Positions 1-12,927 of a DNA stretch of 64,000 bases are shown piece by piece. Position 1 is the first letter of the stretch, and each line of letters starts with the position of its first letter. Source of the DNA: Chlorokybus atmophyticus (taxonomy: Eukaryota > Streptophyta > Chlorokybophyceae > Chlorokybales > Chlorokybaceae); the NCBI GenBank assembly GCA_009103225.1, contig RHPI01003488.1, forward strand, positions 508,841 to 572,840. The letters are read 5' to 3'. The translations under genes and the position numbers were made by a program. The notes under the pieces are model-generated. The model was not told the DNA's origin. It saw only the letters and a program-made list of their open reading frames with translations, and did no database searches.

Positions 1-66
<66 letters not shown>
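1..66. repeat. (GA)n microsatellite
   Basis: Uninterrupted GA dinucleotides running off the left ed​ge of the window. A PLE terminal region begins within about 250 bases of it. The same dinucleotide (as CT) forms very long arrays at 12.3, 26.6 and 38.0 kb. Confidence 0.98.
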
Positions 67-69
<3 letters not shown>

Positions 70-219
70 CAATTGTAGTTCGCAATACAGCAAACCCGAC
101 CACAAGCACCGCACAGTGCCAAGGGCTCACCCGCAGCTCTAAAAACATGGCATTGCATTTGACTTCATTTGTGATTTTATATGTTATACATGGCAAACAA
201 GCCAACAACCATAACACGG

Positions 220-560
220 GGCGGGCCCACAACCACACATGCGGTCTTTGAGTTATATCCATCTACAATGCACAAGCAGCAGCCTCCGCCTGAACTGCTG
301 TGTTGTACCGACGTATATAAGGGGTATGGTGCGGTGGCAGCCTGCATGGTGTGCGGACAACGCGAATGACATGCATCAGCACAAGCATACATATGTCGGC
401 ATACCAGCACGCCCCTTTTGTACACGCTTTACACATCAAACTTAACCACCGGGCTAGTTCTGTGGCTGCTTGCTACACTATACCAATGCTAGCCCGCCCC
501 GTTAGACATACAAGCATGCATTCGGTTAGTATCTGCCCATATGGGCGCTGGTCAGTCTGT
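220..560. repeat. PLE terminal sequence, inverted relative to the RT that follows
   Basis: This stretch carries the family marker CACCGGGCTA (about 445) and a 16-base block, CATGGTGTGCGGACAA, that recurs at about 52821. In the 3' tail of the same element (about 2533-2550) the marker reads in the opposite orientation (TAGCCCGGTGG). The block is therefore best read as an inverted copy of the PLE terminal repeat placed 5' of a truncated RT. No coding sequence is evident here. Confidence 0.55.
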
Positions 561-639
561 TGTTAACCACGGCCACAGCTGCAGCAGCATCAACATGCAG
601 GACGACTGTGCATGGTGTGATGTGGGTGTACAGAATATG

Positions 640-2085
640 CGTGGTGCGGTTATTAGCATGCATGTCAAGGCCACACATACAAATGACAAATGCAGCGGTA
701 CTATCGTCCTGGTGTGCAAAAAACTGTACCTCACGGCGTTGGTCACAGAGTTATGCACGGCAACCTATGCGGAAGTGCACGTGCTACCCCAACAGATACT
801 ACAGCTACACGACACATGGAACATGGCCAATGGTTTTCACTCCACGCATGCACACAAGTCGCCCACGCTGCCGCACTTATACATGCTGTACAAGCTGCAC
901 AGATACCCTCGAAGGCATGATTTACAGCGGCGGCATACAATACATCGCTTGTTGATATGAGTGTCTGGCTGGCACGTGTGTATTAGGCATTGCAACCGGT
1001 GTGGCACGCCTTGTGGGCAGAGACAGTGGCGCTCCCAGGAGTACACCAGAGTTGGATTATGTCGGACACCCGCTCTTTCTCATGGCTGCAATCTGCATTA
1101 AACACAACACGTTCAGCGGCGGACAAGCGACAACACGTGAAGCTACAACTTTTTCAACACTTTACACCACGATCCCACATTTGGATCTGCTGGAGCGCAT
1201 CACCGAGCTCGTTGAAGCCAGCTTTGAGTACAAAGTGCGACAGGACAGAAGCACACACCTCCACCTGACCGTGCAGTCAGACGGTACAGTACTGCATATG
1301 TGGACAGCTGCGGCGACATATAGGGTGGATGATGACCGCATGTGAAGGACGTTTACATCGCCGCTAATGTACAGCATGCTGCAGTTCCTGTTGGGCAACC
1401 TGTATTTGCGCACGGTCAGTGATGAAGTCTACAGACAAACGGTGGGAGTACCCATGAGCAACAACGCCGGCGCCCATCTGGGGAACGGCTACTTGTTGTC
1501 GCACGAGCGCCGGTTTGCACGCTGCTTGCGTGCCGCTGGAGATATGTCCCGGCTGTCGGCTTGCGCAAGGGGCGTGCTGCGCTACATTGATGACCTCTTC
1601 GTAGCGGACATAGAAGATTTTGCTGCGCTGCTATACATGGGCAGCGACATTCCGGGAGGAGGCCTGTACCCGAGACAGACGTGCACTAACAGTGACACGC
1701 ACTGAGGCGGGTATCTCAGTGCCTTTTTTAGATGTGACTGTGTTTCAAACGGCGGACGGATTGTGCACGAAGTTATACAGCAAAAGAGATTTGCCGGAGT
1801 TTAGTGGCATCTTGCGACACCGAGCGCCTCTGCCAGAATCAAATGTACCAAGGAGCGTCAAACTGGGCGTGGTGGTTTCACAGTTCACACGTTTCGTGCA
1901 TACTTGCACATACCGCAGTCATATCGTCACGGCCATGACTGCGCTGCTAGCATCCATGCAAGCGGATGGACACTCTGTGAAGCGGATGTTGGCGACTTTG
2001 AGGCAACGCATGATACGTGACAACGCACATGCGTACTGCATGTGCGTTGTCACGTGTGCCCCCAGCTCTACTGTATAAGATGGTG
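640..2085 (+). pseudogene. Penelope-like reverse transcriptase, 5'-truncated and decayed (copy 1)
   Basis: Broken plus-strand frames align in order with the better copy at 39.5-42.3 kb. They begin at a DKCSGT-type block (about 690), pass through LPHLYMLYKLH (about 870) and PMSNNAGAHLGNGYL (about 1450), reach the catalytic YIDD (about 1583-1594), and end in a FLDVTVF block with the ADGHSVKRML tail (about 1960). Several frameshifts and stops divide it into pieces, so it cannot encode an active enzyme. The GIY-YIG and CxC parts are absent, which indicates 5' truncation. A perfect 18-bp hairpin interrupts the C-terminal coding part (2015-2055). PLE RTs are related to telomerase RT; that relationship is family knowledge. 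Confidence 0.85.
2015..2055. repeat. perfect 18-bp inverted repeat, 5-nt loop
   Basis: Arms at 2015-2032 and 2038-2055 (ACGTGACAACGCACATGC and its exact complement) enclose the loop GTACT. The related PLE copy at 39.5 kb keeps the left-arm position and the YCT-type residues but lacks the right arm, so the right arm looks like a locally templated inverted insertion. Confidence 0.85.
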
Positions 2086-2650
2086 TACCAGGCGCTGCAG
2101 AAGCCACGGCGCGCAAACGCAGCGCTCACCACGCAGTGTGGTGCACTGTGATGATGCGCGGGGAGCAGATTGCCTGGTAACGCAGGGTGCCCGTGCGACA
2201 GACAAACCGAGCCAACTCCACCACCCAACCCTACTGACCAGACCTAACCGCCAGTGACACAGCGGCCCTGCATGCGGCAGTGCTGACGTTGGCACTACGC
2301 GAGAAGGGTTAGGGTAGTGAGAGACGCAGCAGCGGAAACTACGTGGCAGAGTGGGTGGCGGGGGAAGAGGGAGAGCAGGTGGAAGGGAGGGAGTCGCTGT
2401 GCTGCTGATACTGTTGCCTTTGCCAACACCAACTGACAGAGCTCGTGTGGGCAGGTATTGCACTGCTAATACGCATGCATGCATGCCTGATGGGGAGGTC
2501 TAGACTAGTGTAGTGTAATGAGGAACAAACAGTGTGTATAGCCCGGTGGTTGTGTTGTAATGTGCTTGCATGTTGCTGTTTGGCATGCTGTGAGTGAGGT
2601 CATGCATGTCTCCAACTACTGCCAGCATATCCTGTACACAGCAATGCTGT
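2086..2650 (+). mobile_element. 3' untranslated and terminal region of PLE copy 1
   Basis: Non-coding. It shares ordered blocks with the 3' side of the 39 kb PLE read on its sense strand: a GTGCCCGTGCGA block (about 2189), a purine-rich GGGGAAGAGGGAGAG block (about 2362), GCATGCATGC (about 2473) and TAGCCCGGTGGT (about 2537). It ends in a stretch that recurs at 42.73-42.81 kb. From here to the first gene (2651-3021) nothing recognisable was seen. Confidence 0.6.
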
Positions 2651-3021
2651 ATTGCTCTGGCATGTGATCAGGATACTTCTTGACTGCCTGAGACGCCCAG
2701 CTGGCTATGTGCTGCACATCAACAAATAACTAAGCAAAACTAGGCGCACATGCACATGCAGTCCAAAGACTCCCGCAAAAGTACTCCTAATGTGTCACTC
2801 TGCCTGAGTATGCGGGTACTTCACAACCACTCGCATGACAGAACATAGCAACCATTGGTAAGCACACATGAGTGCTACTCTTGCGCAAGTGCCCACAACA
2901 CCGCCATACCCCACAACAACAGCCTATGCTTATGATAGATACAAAATCCACATATAGCAAGGCAGGACTTCCCAAGCAAAGTATACACAGTCAGTTGAAT
3001 GGCAGAGTTCACTTTACAACA

Positions 3022-6000
3022 TCAAGTGTCCGCTGCAGCTGCCACTTCCCCCTCTTCCTGATCATCGTCATCACCATCGTCGTAGTCATCTTCTTCGACG
3101 GGCTTCATGCGCAAGCCAAAAGATGCAGCAGCATTGCTGCCGTCCTCAGTGACACCCAGCTCTGCTGCCTCGTTGGCCATGTGTTGATGGCTGTGGTTAA
3201 ACACTGCAGGACTGTTGGTGTAATCCTCGTCATCTGACCTCATTTTCAACCCAAACGCAGACAGCCCCTTGTTGCGCGAACCAGGTCGATCAAAATCGGT
3301 CATCAGTAGCCTCTGCTCTTCCATATCTACAGTTTGCTCCATCTGCGCAACCAACAGTTGGAAAGGCCCACATACTACCAGGGGACGAAGAAAATCAAGA
3401 GCACAGCTTACATTTTGTAGCCGAGCAATGGCCTGTGCCCGCTCTTCCTCGCGTTTCTTCTTTGTAGCAGCCTCAGCTTGGGCCAACTCAAGCAACCGTT
3501 GCTGCTCTGCAACTCTAGCCTCCACGCGTTTTCGATCCGCTTCTGCATTGAATGAGGCTTTGAGCACCAGCACCTTGCCACCATCTGCAACGAGACACAT
3601 GCAACATAGAGCCAACAACATACCTTCCTGCTTTCTCAACCTTGATTGTCGCAAGCGCTCTTCTTCCTCGAGTCGTTCTTTCTCCTAAAATAAAGCGTGA
3701 TGTGAGCAGAATTGATACGCACTCGCTACACAAGGGATACAACGACATGTCGCTGCATACCCGCTGCTTCTGTTGTTGCTCTTTGGACTGGAATTCAGAC
3801 CATAGAGGATCCGCAGCTGACCCTTCAACATGCTCAGCAGTCGGCGGTGCTAGCGGTTCTTCAGAAGCAGCAGCGGTCTCAACAGGAGTTCCTATCTCTG
3901 CTTCCTTTGGTTTCTCCGCTGGATTGGCCAGCATACTCCATGACGCCGCATTGGCAAGGGTCAACTCCTGCTAGATAACAATTCAGGAGGCCTGAACAAC
4001 GCCAGACACTCTAGTACAGGCAGTTGATGGCCCAAAATTGTACCCGTTTTGGCGCGGACGCCTTGATAATCTCTGGCTGTACAGGTTTTCCATCTGCTGT
4101 CCCACCAGCGATGAAGCTGTGTGAGACTGGAGAACATACAGCAAACCAGTCACAACTGCCGTAATCGACATTCGTACTGTTGCACCACCTCAGGTCTTGA
4201 AGGTCGGGTTTTCACAAGTTACCTTTGGCATTCATGCCACCACTTGCTCCAACCTCGCCATTCGAGCCAGCTGTGCGCTCCTACATTAAATTACAAGCTT
4301 GAATACATGGGAAACTATGCCTCATTGATAAGGGTGTTCAAGGCTTGCGCACCTTCTCTCTGGATGACTTTGACCCGGCACCCTCTGACCGCCGCTCAAC
4401 TCCAGAATCAGAACCCTCTGAAGACGTGTCAGAGTCTGCAAACTCATGGTCAGTCATGCCTCTGCAGACACACTGCCGGAGCATGATATGCCTACGGGCT
4501 CACTCGTACCGCTGTCAGAACTGGAGTCACTTGAAGTGCTTGACGATGAGCGCTGTGGTCCAGAGGCAAGCCGACGATCCTGCTCAACCTTGATTTCCGG
4601 TAAGGGAGCGCTTGGGCCCTCGTCGTCAATATCGACATCATCATCTTCCGCAACGACTGTTGAAATCATCATGGCTGTCAGCAGGTTGCCGGCAAGCTCA
4701 TCAACTTCGGCAGTGGCATGCCAAACAATAAACACAAGGAGTGCACAACCACGTAGCAGCTGCGACTAACAGCAATGCTCACCGCGCTTGTTTTTTGTCT
4801 TTGGTTTGACCTCCGTGGAACGCACAGGCCTCTCAGGCGACTGCAACACATGCGCAAGATGGCTGAGACAAAGGAGATCGCCAATCGAGCAAATTGCATA
4901 GACAAGCTCTCACGTCACAACAGCCCATAGAAAAGTGCCAACCTCACCTGCAGCTCATTCTCAAGGTCTCCAAGCGCCTCCTGTACTCGATCACTTGCAA
5001 TCTTGCCAAGTTTTCCGAAAAGAACACTGTTGATGTAGGCATCTAGCTGCCAGAGTGTCTCGTTGTCTAGTGACTCGATGTCTAATTCAATCTCATCACC
5101 GTCCTGCTGCAAGTTCTTATTGCGCTGCTGGATAATGGTGACCACATGGCCAAGGTGTTCTGCAGGTAGATTGCTCATGTTCTCGCTTAACACCCGCTTT
5201 TCGTCAAATGTCATCGGCCGCTTCAACCTCTCTTTGGCCTTGTCCTTTTCTCTCCCATGAGTAACTTCCCTGCCTGTAACCTTCTCCTTATGTACTTTTC
5301 CCACCTGTTGCACCACAATTTTAGTCAAGCCCCAGTACCTGTCACCAGCGTGTACACGCAACGCATGTAACCATCCGTAGCATGCACTATGCAGTTCAGT
5401 CCACCCATGAATCTCACATTGCACAGGCATACACTTATGCGACAGTATGACCTGGTCCAGCGGTGGGTGACGTTGCTGGGCCGCAACTGGAGGGCCCTCG
5501 TGTTGCTCTTCCAGCATAGCTCTGAACTTGGTTTCTTCTGCTTCTGTAGCAGCCTCAACCTTTCGGTACTTTTCCTCAAACTTGCGTGACATCTCAATTG
5601 CCATATTGTGCACTTCATGTCCCACTGGGTTGTAACTCCTGGCATTGTTGAAAGTCAACCGCATATCAGCTGCGAACTCCGAAGGATGCTTGTACTTGCC
5701 CTCAGTGAGTCTGTCAAGAACAGTCATAAGTAGGAGAGTCCAACAGCGCAGACGACCACATAGGAGTGAGCGGACTCAGGGCAAAAACTTACTTCCTTTT
5801 TATGGTGCCCAGATCCATGGGCTGCTTGATGATGTCGTGATAATCGTACAGGCCCAATCCTTCTGCATCGACGGGCTTGTTGAAGATAAATGCGAAGCGG
5901 TGTTTTAACAAGGAAGTCAATTCTCTTGCGCAAGACTTTAACAACTCGCTCATGGCTTTGCAGCGTTCAGTCTCCACCCGCTGCTTCTTAGCATCCTGCA

Positions 6001-6754
6001 TGCTGGAACCTGCAGACACTTCTGCGCGCTTGGGCTTCAATGGAACGGCAACTGCACAGAGCACAGCAATGCTCTCAGCCTGCTCAACACCAGACCACCC
6101 CACACCCACCATGCAAATGTAAACGCAAATTAGACCAACATACAAAATGCGCACACAGCACAACTTACCAGCATCAGCGTGGCCATTGTTTGCATGCAGC
6201 TCCCGTTGCCGATCCTCTATTTTGGCACGCAGCAGAGCCAGTTGTTCTAGCTCTTCCTGGAGTCTCCGTTTTTTCTCCCTTCTGCTCTCCTTGCGGTTCA
6301 CCTCGGGAGGATGTGCATGATGTGCCTGGTCCACTTGCATGCGTTCCGCACCGCCACCATCGCCGAGACGCACGGACGGAGGCGCCGGGACCTCCTTCCG
6401 CTTGACACCCCGGACGCCGTTAGCAGCAGCCTGTGCGGAAGGGGTAGCGGCAGGAGGAGGATCCACCGTGTCGGAGGCCCTACCGCTGGCCATAGGGGCG
6501 CTGTCTTTGAGGCGAGATGGCAAGCCAACGCGCCTGCTCCTCCTGGCGTCGGCGCCTTCGTCGGCGGAGGACGGGGTGTCGGGTGCGGAGGCGGATGGGA
6601 CGAGGGCTGGGACGGGGACAAGGGCATAGCCTTTGGGCATTTTCTTCTTTGCAGCCTGCTCCTTGGTGAGAACCATCTCCTTGCGCTTCTGAGTCAACCC
6701 GCTGTCCTGCCTGTGAACGCCGGCGCCGCCCCCCGCCATGCCAAACGCAACCAC
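3022..6754 (-). CDS. GTE: BET/GTE-type bromodomain protein with NET domain
   Basis: Multi-exon minus-strand gene; at least 12 coding blocks run from the start at 6754 (or the Met at 6739) to a TGA at 3022. In order they encode: a low-complexity N-terminus; a basic coiled region with [15 protein letters not shown] (about 6250); a bromodomain split by an intron (about 5590-5970, with the signatures [17 protein letters not shown] and NARSYNP); a NET domain (about 5050-5230, [18 protein letters not shown]); then serine- and acid-rich blocks, a [11 protein letters not shown] coiled segment and an acidic C-terminus. BET proteins read acetylated histones in the nucleus, and plant GTEs have one bromodomain plus NET, as here. 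An in-frame 147-base segment (5305-5451) with GT...AG ends is probably an intron. The phase between the blocks at 4783-4841 and 4474-4704 is not resolved, so the exact protein is uncertain. Confidence 0.9.
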
Positions 6755-7708
6755 TAGGCCTCCAGCAGCTGCCGCTCTTTACATCCAACGGGTTAGGCGC
6801 ACTGAGCAGCAGAAAACCTCACGCTTTACTGAGCCATGGCACCAGGCACAGGGCGGAAGCAGCACCAACCGCAACAGCGATAGTACGGTATGATCAGTCC
6901 TGCCTGCCTCAACCACGCCCTCCGCAGGCGCCGCAACCAACAAGAACAACTCTACAGTATGCACAAACTTGCAACGTTGTAACCCTAGCGCCTTGCAACC
7001 AAGCTTCCAGTACGCCTCAACGCCACCGCCGCCGCCGCCTTGCTCCGTTTCCCGCTGCACCCTGACCTCCGCAGCGTCCTGGGTGATCGTGGCTGGTCAG
7101 ATGGTCGTCGTGGAAGGCGTGGGCGGCGGCGGCGGCCACATGCGGGAGGACCTCCCCAGGGTGGTACGGCGGCTATGGCGGACACACCGGCCGCGGCGCC
7201 TGACAGCTGCTCAATGCAATGCATAATTCATACCTACGGCCGCTAACTAGCTTGGCCTGCTGGTTGCCCTGCTGTAGCTTTTCGCCAATATCGTGTCGCG
7301 CATCACTGGGCAGTTCCGCTAGCTCGCCGGTTAAACGCGCGTTCTCGGTTGACTTCGACCACGGCTTCGGCTGCATGCTAACCATCAAGGGTTTTGCGCA
7401 AGCTCTTAACTACGAAGCCCCAGTCATCGCCTCGACGACAAAGCCGCCGAATCTTAAGCCCGCTGCGCCCGCTTGTACAGCCGATTCACGCGGAATTAGG
7501 GTTCACTCGTTGCCAGACTATTGCTAGCAAAACCGCCTGCAGTAGGTTGGTATTGCAGCCGTAAGACCGGCTTACAGGGCGGCAAAGGGTCCTCAGCGCC
7601 TCCTGAATCGATCTCTTCCGGCGGCGATAGGACCAACGCCGCCGCCGACGCCACCGTCGTTGCGTGGCAGATCGCCGTCTTGGGCGGCGTTTTGGGGCTG
7701 CAGACACC
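6755..7708. other. divergent intergenic region between GTE and eS1
   Basis: About 950 bases separate the divergent starts of the bromodomain and eS1 genes. GC-rich with GGC/GCC runs. Short open frames on both strands lack recognisable domains. Contains a TTAGGGTT telo-box (7496-7503) 206 bases before the eS1 start and an AACCCTAG half-site near 6980. Probably a shared promoter with 5' untranslated sequence. Confidence 0.5.
7496..7503 (+). promoter_or_regulatory. telo-box upstream of eS1
   Basis: TTAGGGTT core, 206 bases upstream of the eS1 start codon. Telo-boxes are known promoter elements of plant ribosomal-protein and translation genes; function here is inferred from motif and position. 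Confidence 0.45.
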
Positions 7709-9916
7709 ATGGCGGTCGGGTACGTGCTGGGTGATGTGCGCATATGTTGGGGTCTGGGCATGACGATGAGCACCGGCGGCGCCTTGCGGGTTTAGGGGCT
7801 TGCTGCGGCTATGCCAACGCACCTGCCGTGTTTTGAATTGTGCGGGGTGGTGTTGTCAACCTAGTGCACGAGCTGAGTGAAGTTGTGTTGCAAAACGTGT
7901 GGTCTGGCATGTTGCATCGTACACGTGGTCGTACTCGCGCTGTGCTCTACACCAGGATTTCTGACTGCATTGTTTGGTTTTGTGCAGCAAAAACAAGCGT
8001 ATCTCCAAAGGAAAGAAGGGAGGAAAGAAGAAGGCGTAAGTTTGTAATTCAAGTTGTTTCAGCTGTATAACTCATTCCTTACTGCAAAGTTCGTGTTAAG
8101 TATGATGTGTTGTTCCACCAGTACACCAAATCATCATTGTTCAGATTTGTCGTCTTGGCTTAGGTTTTTGTGCGCTACAGGCACTGTGTATCTTTTGTTG
8201 TGTATTGTGTGCGCTAGTGTCTGCGCATGCAGTACCTGCGCAACCAGCATGTTTTGTTACGCTTTGCGTGTTGTAGTGGCGGACACTGGAGAAGTAGCAT
8301 GCACACTGTAGCGTCTTTGGGTATTTGTCGGCATTTTATTAGATTTCCTTGATGGGGTAGTGTCACACAAGGATGCACAGCATGCTGGGCGCCTCTGTGT
8401 TTAAGAGGCACCAGGATGTTGAGTGTAGACTTGAATTAGTGGTCGTAATTATCCTCATCCCAATGTTACCATCCCAATCGGTAATGACTAGTGTCTTCAT
8501 TGTTGTTGAGCCTAGCTAACAGTCAGAACAGTTTCCGCCGTTGCCATTGTCGCTCACACGCTGGGGTGTATTTCAGTGTGGATCCGTTCAGCAAGAAGGA
8601 TTGGTATGATATCAAGGCCCCTTCCATGTTCACACAGCGGAACATTGGCAAGACGCTTGTTACCCGCACCCAAGGCACCAAGGTTCTGCATAGTTGTCTC
8701 TGCTTGCAGTGCGCGGATGCAATAAGTATGTAGTTGCTGACAAGCTCGGCTTGCAGATTGCATCTGATGCACTGAAGGGACGAGTTTTTGAGATTTGCCT
8801 TGCCGATCTTCAACAAGATGAGGACCAGGCTTACAGGAAGATGAAGTTGCGCGCAGAGGATGTGCAAGGCCGCAATGTGTTGACCAACTTCTGGGTACGC
8901 TAGTGACTGTTTGACACATGATATCGCAAGTGCATGAGGTGCTGAGCGTCGCGCATGTCTTTCCTCACCACTTTGGCCGGATGCTAGTGGAGCCTGGACA
9001 GTCTGGTGAATGATGTAGTGCTTATGACGTTGATTGTCTCATTGCGTCAACCTTGACTTGTACAGGGCATGGATTTCACAACAGACAAACTGCGGTCGCT
9101 GGTTCGCAAGTGGCAAAGTTTGATTGAGGCTCATGTTGATGTCAAGACCACTGACAACTACACGCTGCGCCTCTTCTGCATTGGCTTCACCAAGAAGCGA
9201 CCAAACCAGATCAAGAGGTCTTGCTACGCGCAAACTGCTCAGATCCGCCAGGTAAGTACTCATAAGCGACTTGGGCTAGTTTATGCTATGTCAGATGTTG
9301 CTGCTGCAAGCCGATGACACTGGCTATATCTGACAGATTCGCAAGAAGATGCGGGAGATCATGATGGCGCAGGCATCAAGCTGCGATTTGAAGGACCTGG
9401 TCTCCAAGTTTATCCCCGAGGTGATCGGGAAGGAAGTTGAGAAGGCTGCTGCAGGTATCTACCCGCTGCAGAACACCTTCATCAGGAAGGTGAAGATCCT
9501 GAAGGCGCCCAAGTTTGACCTTGGCAAGCTCATGGAGGTAAGTAAGGCTGGTTGCCTATTGGGCACCTCGTCAAGCAGTCCCCACTTTTACGCCATGGTG
9601 GTCGGCTGCCGCATGGTGCCAAAAGTGCTGCCATGCCTGTCATGGTGCAGTGCAGAAGATGGTTCTGGGTCGTATTTCATCCCCATAGTCATAGAGCATT
9701 GCTACATTTGTGGATGTGCTTATCTCACCTGCACTGTGTTGCAGGTGCATGGCGACTACGCTGAGGAGGTTGGCGCCAAGCTTGAGCGTCCTGCAGAGGA
9801 GGTGAGTTGTTTTCTCGAGTAACATGTTGCAGAAAGCAGACCCCTGATGCAATGCTAATTGCATTGTATTGCAGGCTGAGGAGGCTGAGACACCTGCGGA
9901 GCCTGTTGGCGCTTAG
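7709..9916 (+). CDS. RPS3A: cytosolic 40S ribosomal protein eS1 (S3a)
   Basis: Eight exons joined in phase give 262 residues, the usual eS1 length: 7709-7719, 7988-8035, 8577-8682, 8757-8894, 9066-9251, 9337-9537, 9745-9801, 9875-9916. The product opens [16 protein letters not shown] and continues with [61 protein letters not shown] and IRKKMREIM, all closely matching eS1 of plants and animals. It ends in a short acidic tail ([13 protein letters not shown]). All introns are GT-AG. The tiny first exon (11 bases, four residues with the split codon) is typical of ribosomal-protein genes, where the first intron follows closely after the ATG. It is a component of the small ribosomal subunit near the mRNA exit. 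The telo-box upstream fits coordinated ribosomal expression. Confidence 0.97.
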
Positions 9917-11260
9917 GGTAGCTATTGTATGCCATAGCATGCTCTGTGTGACATTGTTGTAAGCAACTACTGATGGTATGCTCGCTACAGCCTGCCTCTA
10001 AATGCTTGCTGTGGTCTCTCTATTCGTGTGGCAATGGTTTCTGCACGTTGCCAATCTTTATGGTCAGCAGGTCAAGTCAACCTTCTAGTAGACTGGAGAG
10101 GCATGCGTGCATGACCAAGGGGGTAGAGGCAGTAGAGTAGTACAACAAGGTAGTTGTGTAGGTAGGGTAGCGCGGTGGTGAACTGGAATTGATTATGTGT
10201 AATGCATGTGATGTGGTGCTGTTACCTCAATGCCTGATGCATACGCAAGGACCATGGTATGACACAGCTCAGCTGATGCATGAGCACTTACATCTTCAAT
10301 GTGCACCTGTTCTATCTGCTGACATGTTATGCATGTCCTTAACTACCAAGTGCATATCCTGTATACTAGATACACCAACGATGCAAGCGCCTCACAAGTC
10401 GCCACAGCAGCTCACTTTACAAAATGGTGCGAGTCTAATTACCTGGCTGTATCAAAGTAGCTGCCATTTTGTCTGACACGCTTGTGTCACTAATAGAGTT
10501 TGTTGTTGCTGATTGTCTGACATTGGAACCCACAGCGCTAAACACACAGCCAGTCACAAGCCCATGCAATCTACGGGCACGATACCCCAATTCCAACCAC
10601 TCCCACCTCGCATGACCAAACCATGCCAACCACTCCCCCCCAACCATGCATGCCGCTGTGTAGGTTGTTTCCGTTGCTGAGGTTGTTGTGCTAGGCAAGG
10701 ACACGTAGCTGCCTACCCAGTACACGTACCGGACCTTGCATATGTTGTGATAGTATAAGTTGTGTTTGATGAGATATGTAGGCCTCACGCAAACAGCGTT
10801 GCAGGTCCAATAAAATAGCTATTGGGGCAGGATGTGACGCTGGCCAGCCCGGGACGCGCACATGGTCAAAGTCGCCCTCTTCAGCTGTCACACCCTTGTG
10901 TCCCAGCAGAGTCGGAGGTGCCACAAGTTGGTGGTGGTTCATGAGCTGCTTGGTTTCTGCTAGTTTTTACTCCCTGTGCTGGCTACATAAGCTGACCATG
11001 CTTGCCTCCATGGTCAGCTTATGTACGGCGTATCGTTTCGGGGGTACCAATCACATAAGTTCGCAAGGTCACCTATGGTAGTGTTATGCATCAAGCCGCT
11101 TGGCCCTTGTGGCAACCATCTCGCAGTTTATGCACACACGGAAACGCAGGCACAGCAACAGCAGGACAGGTAATGTGACACAGCTGGCTGGTGAAGTCAC
11201 ACGCTGTACAAATGAGCACATTAGCGCCTCTGGGCTGGCTTGCTGGTATAGGACACGGCG

Positions 11261-11261
<1 letters not shown>
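9917..11261. other. intergenic DNA
   Basis: No frame with recognisable similarity or plausible splicing was found. It holds the 3' flank of eS1, TGCATG-rich stretches, and the 17-bp hairpin at 10984-11025 listed separately. Confidence 0.6.
10984..11025. repeat. perfect 17-bp inverted repeat, 8-nt loop
   Basis: Arms TACATAAGCTGACCATG (10984-11000) and its exact complement (11009-11025) flank the loop CTTGCCTC. No coding role is seen. It has the same design (long perfect stem, 8-base loop) as hairpins at 38.5 and 45.7 kb. Confidence 0.9.
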
Positions 11262-11345
<84 letters not shown>

Positions 11346-11346
11346 N
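11262..11346. repeat. poly-G tract ending in an N
   Basis: About 83 consecutive G residues followed by one N. The N suggests the true length was not resolved by the assembly. G tracts of this kind form quadruplexes and stall polymerases. Confidence 0.95.
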
Positions 11347-11399
11347 GAATGGGTGCCCTACGCAGTGATGTGTTCTATCGGGTTGCTTGTGCGCCTCAT

Positions 11400-12100
11400 T
11401 ATGCTGAATGACTAGCTGTTGACGTCTGACTGCCAGCCACTGGCATGGCACGCACCTTGCTCTTTGTCCATAGTGTGCGTGCATGCATACAATCTACAAC
11501 CTGTGCCGATCATGCACACACAACATGATGCAGCAAGTGCCGACGCAAGCACACACCAGCCTACCCAGGCAAGCACACTTGTTGGACATGCAGTCAGATG
11601 GTCACCCCATGAAGCGCTTGTTGGCGAGGCTGAGACAAAAGATGCTGAGGGGACGATGCGCATCAGTACTGCACCCCGCCACCACCGTTGCTGTACAAGT
11701 TGGTGTGTTTATGGCGCTGAGACTGCGATAATTGTCACTGCCAACAACACGCCGACAGACACTGCACGGGGAGCATACGGCATGGCAAAACACGGCATGC
11801 CCGTGCGCGCGCGCAGGACTGCGGACACACACAGCTGCACCAGCACTGATACAGAACTGGGGAGAGGGGGAGGGCAGAGGGGGGAGGGGCGGGGAGGGGT
11901 GAGGGGGCAGTCACACGCTGCGCGTTCGCTGCATACACTGCTGCAGGACATTGGAGTGGAGAGTGACTGACGCTGCTACCCACGCATGCTGCAGGTGAAA
12001 CACCGGATTTGTTGACGTGCATGCAAGACTGATGGGGGTGGTGAGTAGTTGGTAGGTAGTAGACATAGCGGCGAACTAGCTAGCAGCAAGACAACAAACT
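11400..12100 (+). mobile_element. 3' fragment of a Penelope-like element (copy 4)
   Basis: Contains the extreme RT C-terminus (MQSDGHPMKRLLARLRQKM, about 11588-11644), matching the ADGHSVKRML and ADGHLLKKLLATLRQRM ends of the copies at 2 and 39 kb. A CATGCCCGTGCG block (about 11797) and a purine-rich GGGGAGGGG stretch (about 11856-11905) follow, as in the other 3' regions. The upstream element is missing. The fragment lies about 200 bases before a large (CT)n array; known N-terminal-endonuclease PLEs insert preferentially near microsatellites. Confidence 0.65.
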
Positions 12101-12104
12101 TGAG

Positions 12105-12150
12105 CCCGGTGTCTGTGTCTGTGTCTGTGTCTGTGTCTGTGTCTGTGTGA
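12105..12150. repeat. (GTCTGT)n short tandem repeat
   Basis: About seven units of the hexamer GTCTGT, lying between the PLE fragment and the (CT)n array. Confidence 0.9.
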
Positions 12151-12296
12151 CTGTGCTGATGCTTGCATGCCATGACTTTGAGTGAAGTTGTGTATACACT
12201 TGCATGAGCAAAATCCCCGTTGCATCTCTTGTACTCTATGTATGCATGGTGCTTGTCCCTCGGCATGCCAAATACGGGTAGCACGACGGCAGTCAG

Positions 12297-12806
<510 letters not shown>

Positions 12807-12927
12807 GTTATGCTACCCGAGTTGATGCACATGGCGTTTATCTCCAGGCATCACCGATGTATAGTACGTCACGTACCTTTGTTCACCGCCACGTCAGCTC
12901 TTCGACACGTTTGCCTGTCACTGTCAG

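Noticed and set aside
10435-10788. 117-codon minus-strand frame after eS1
   Set aside because: No domain, no splice context, and composition like the flanking intergenic DNA.
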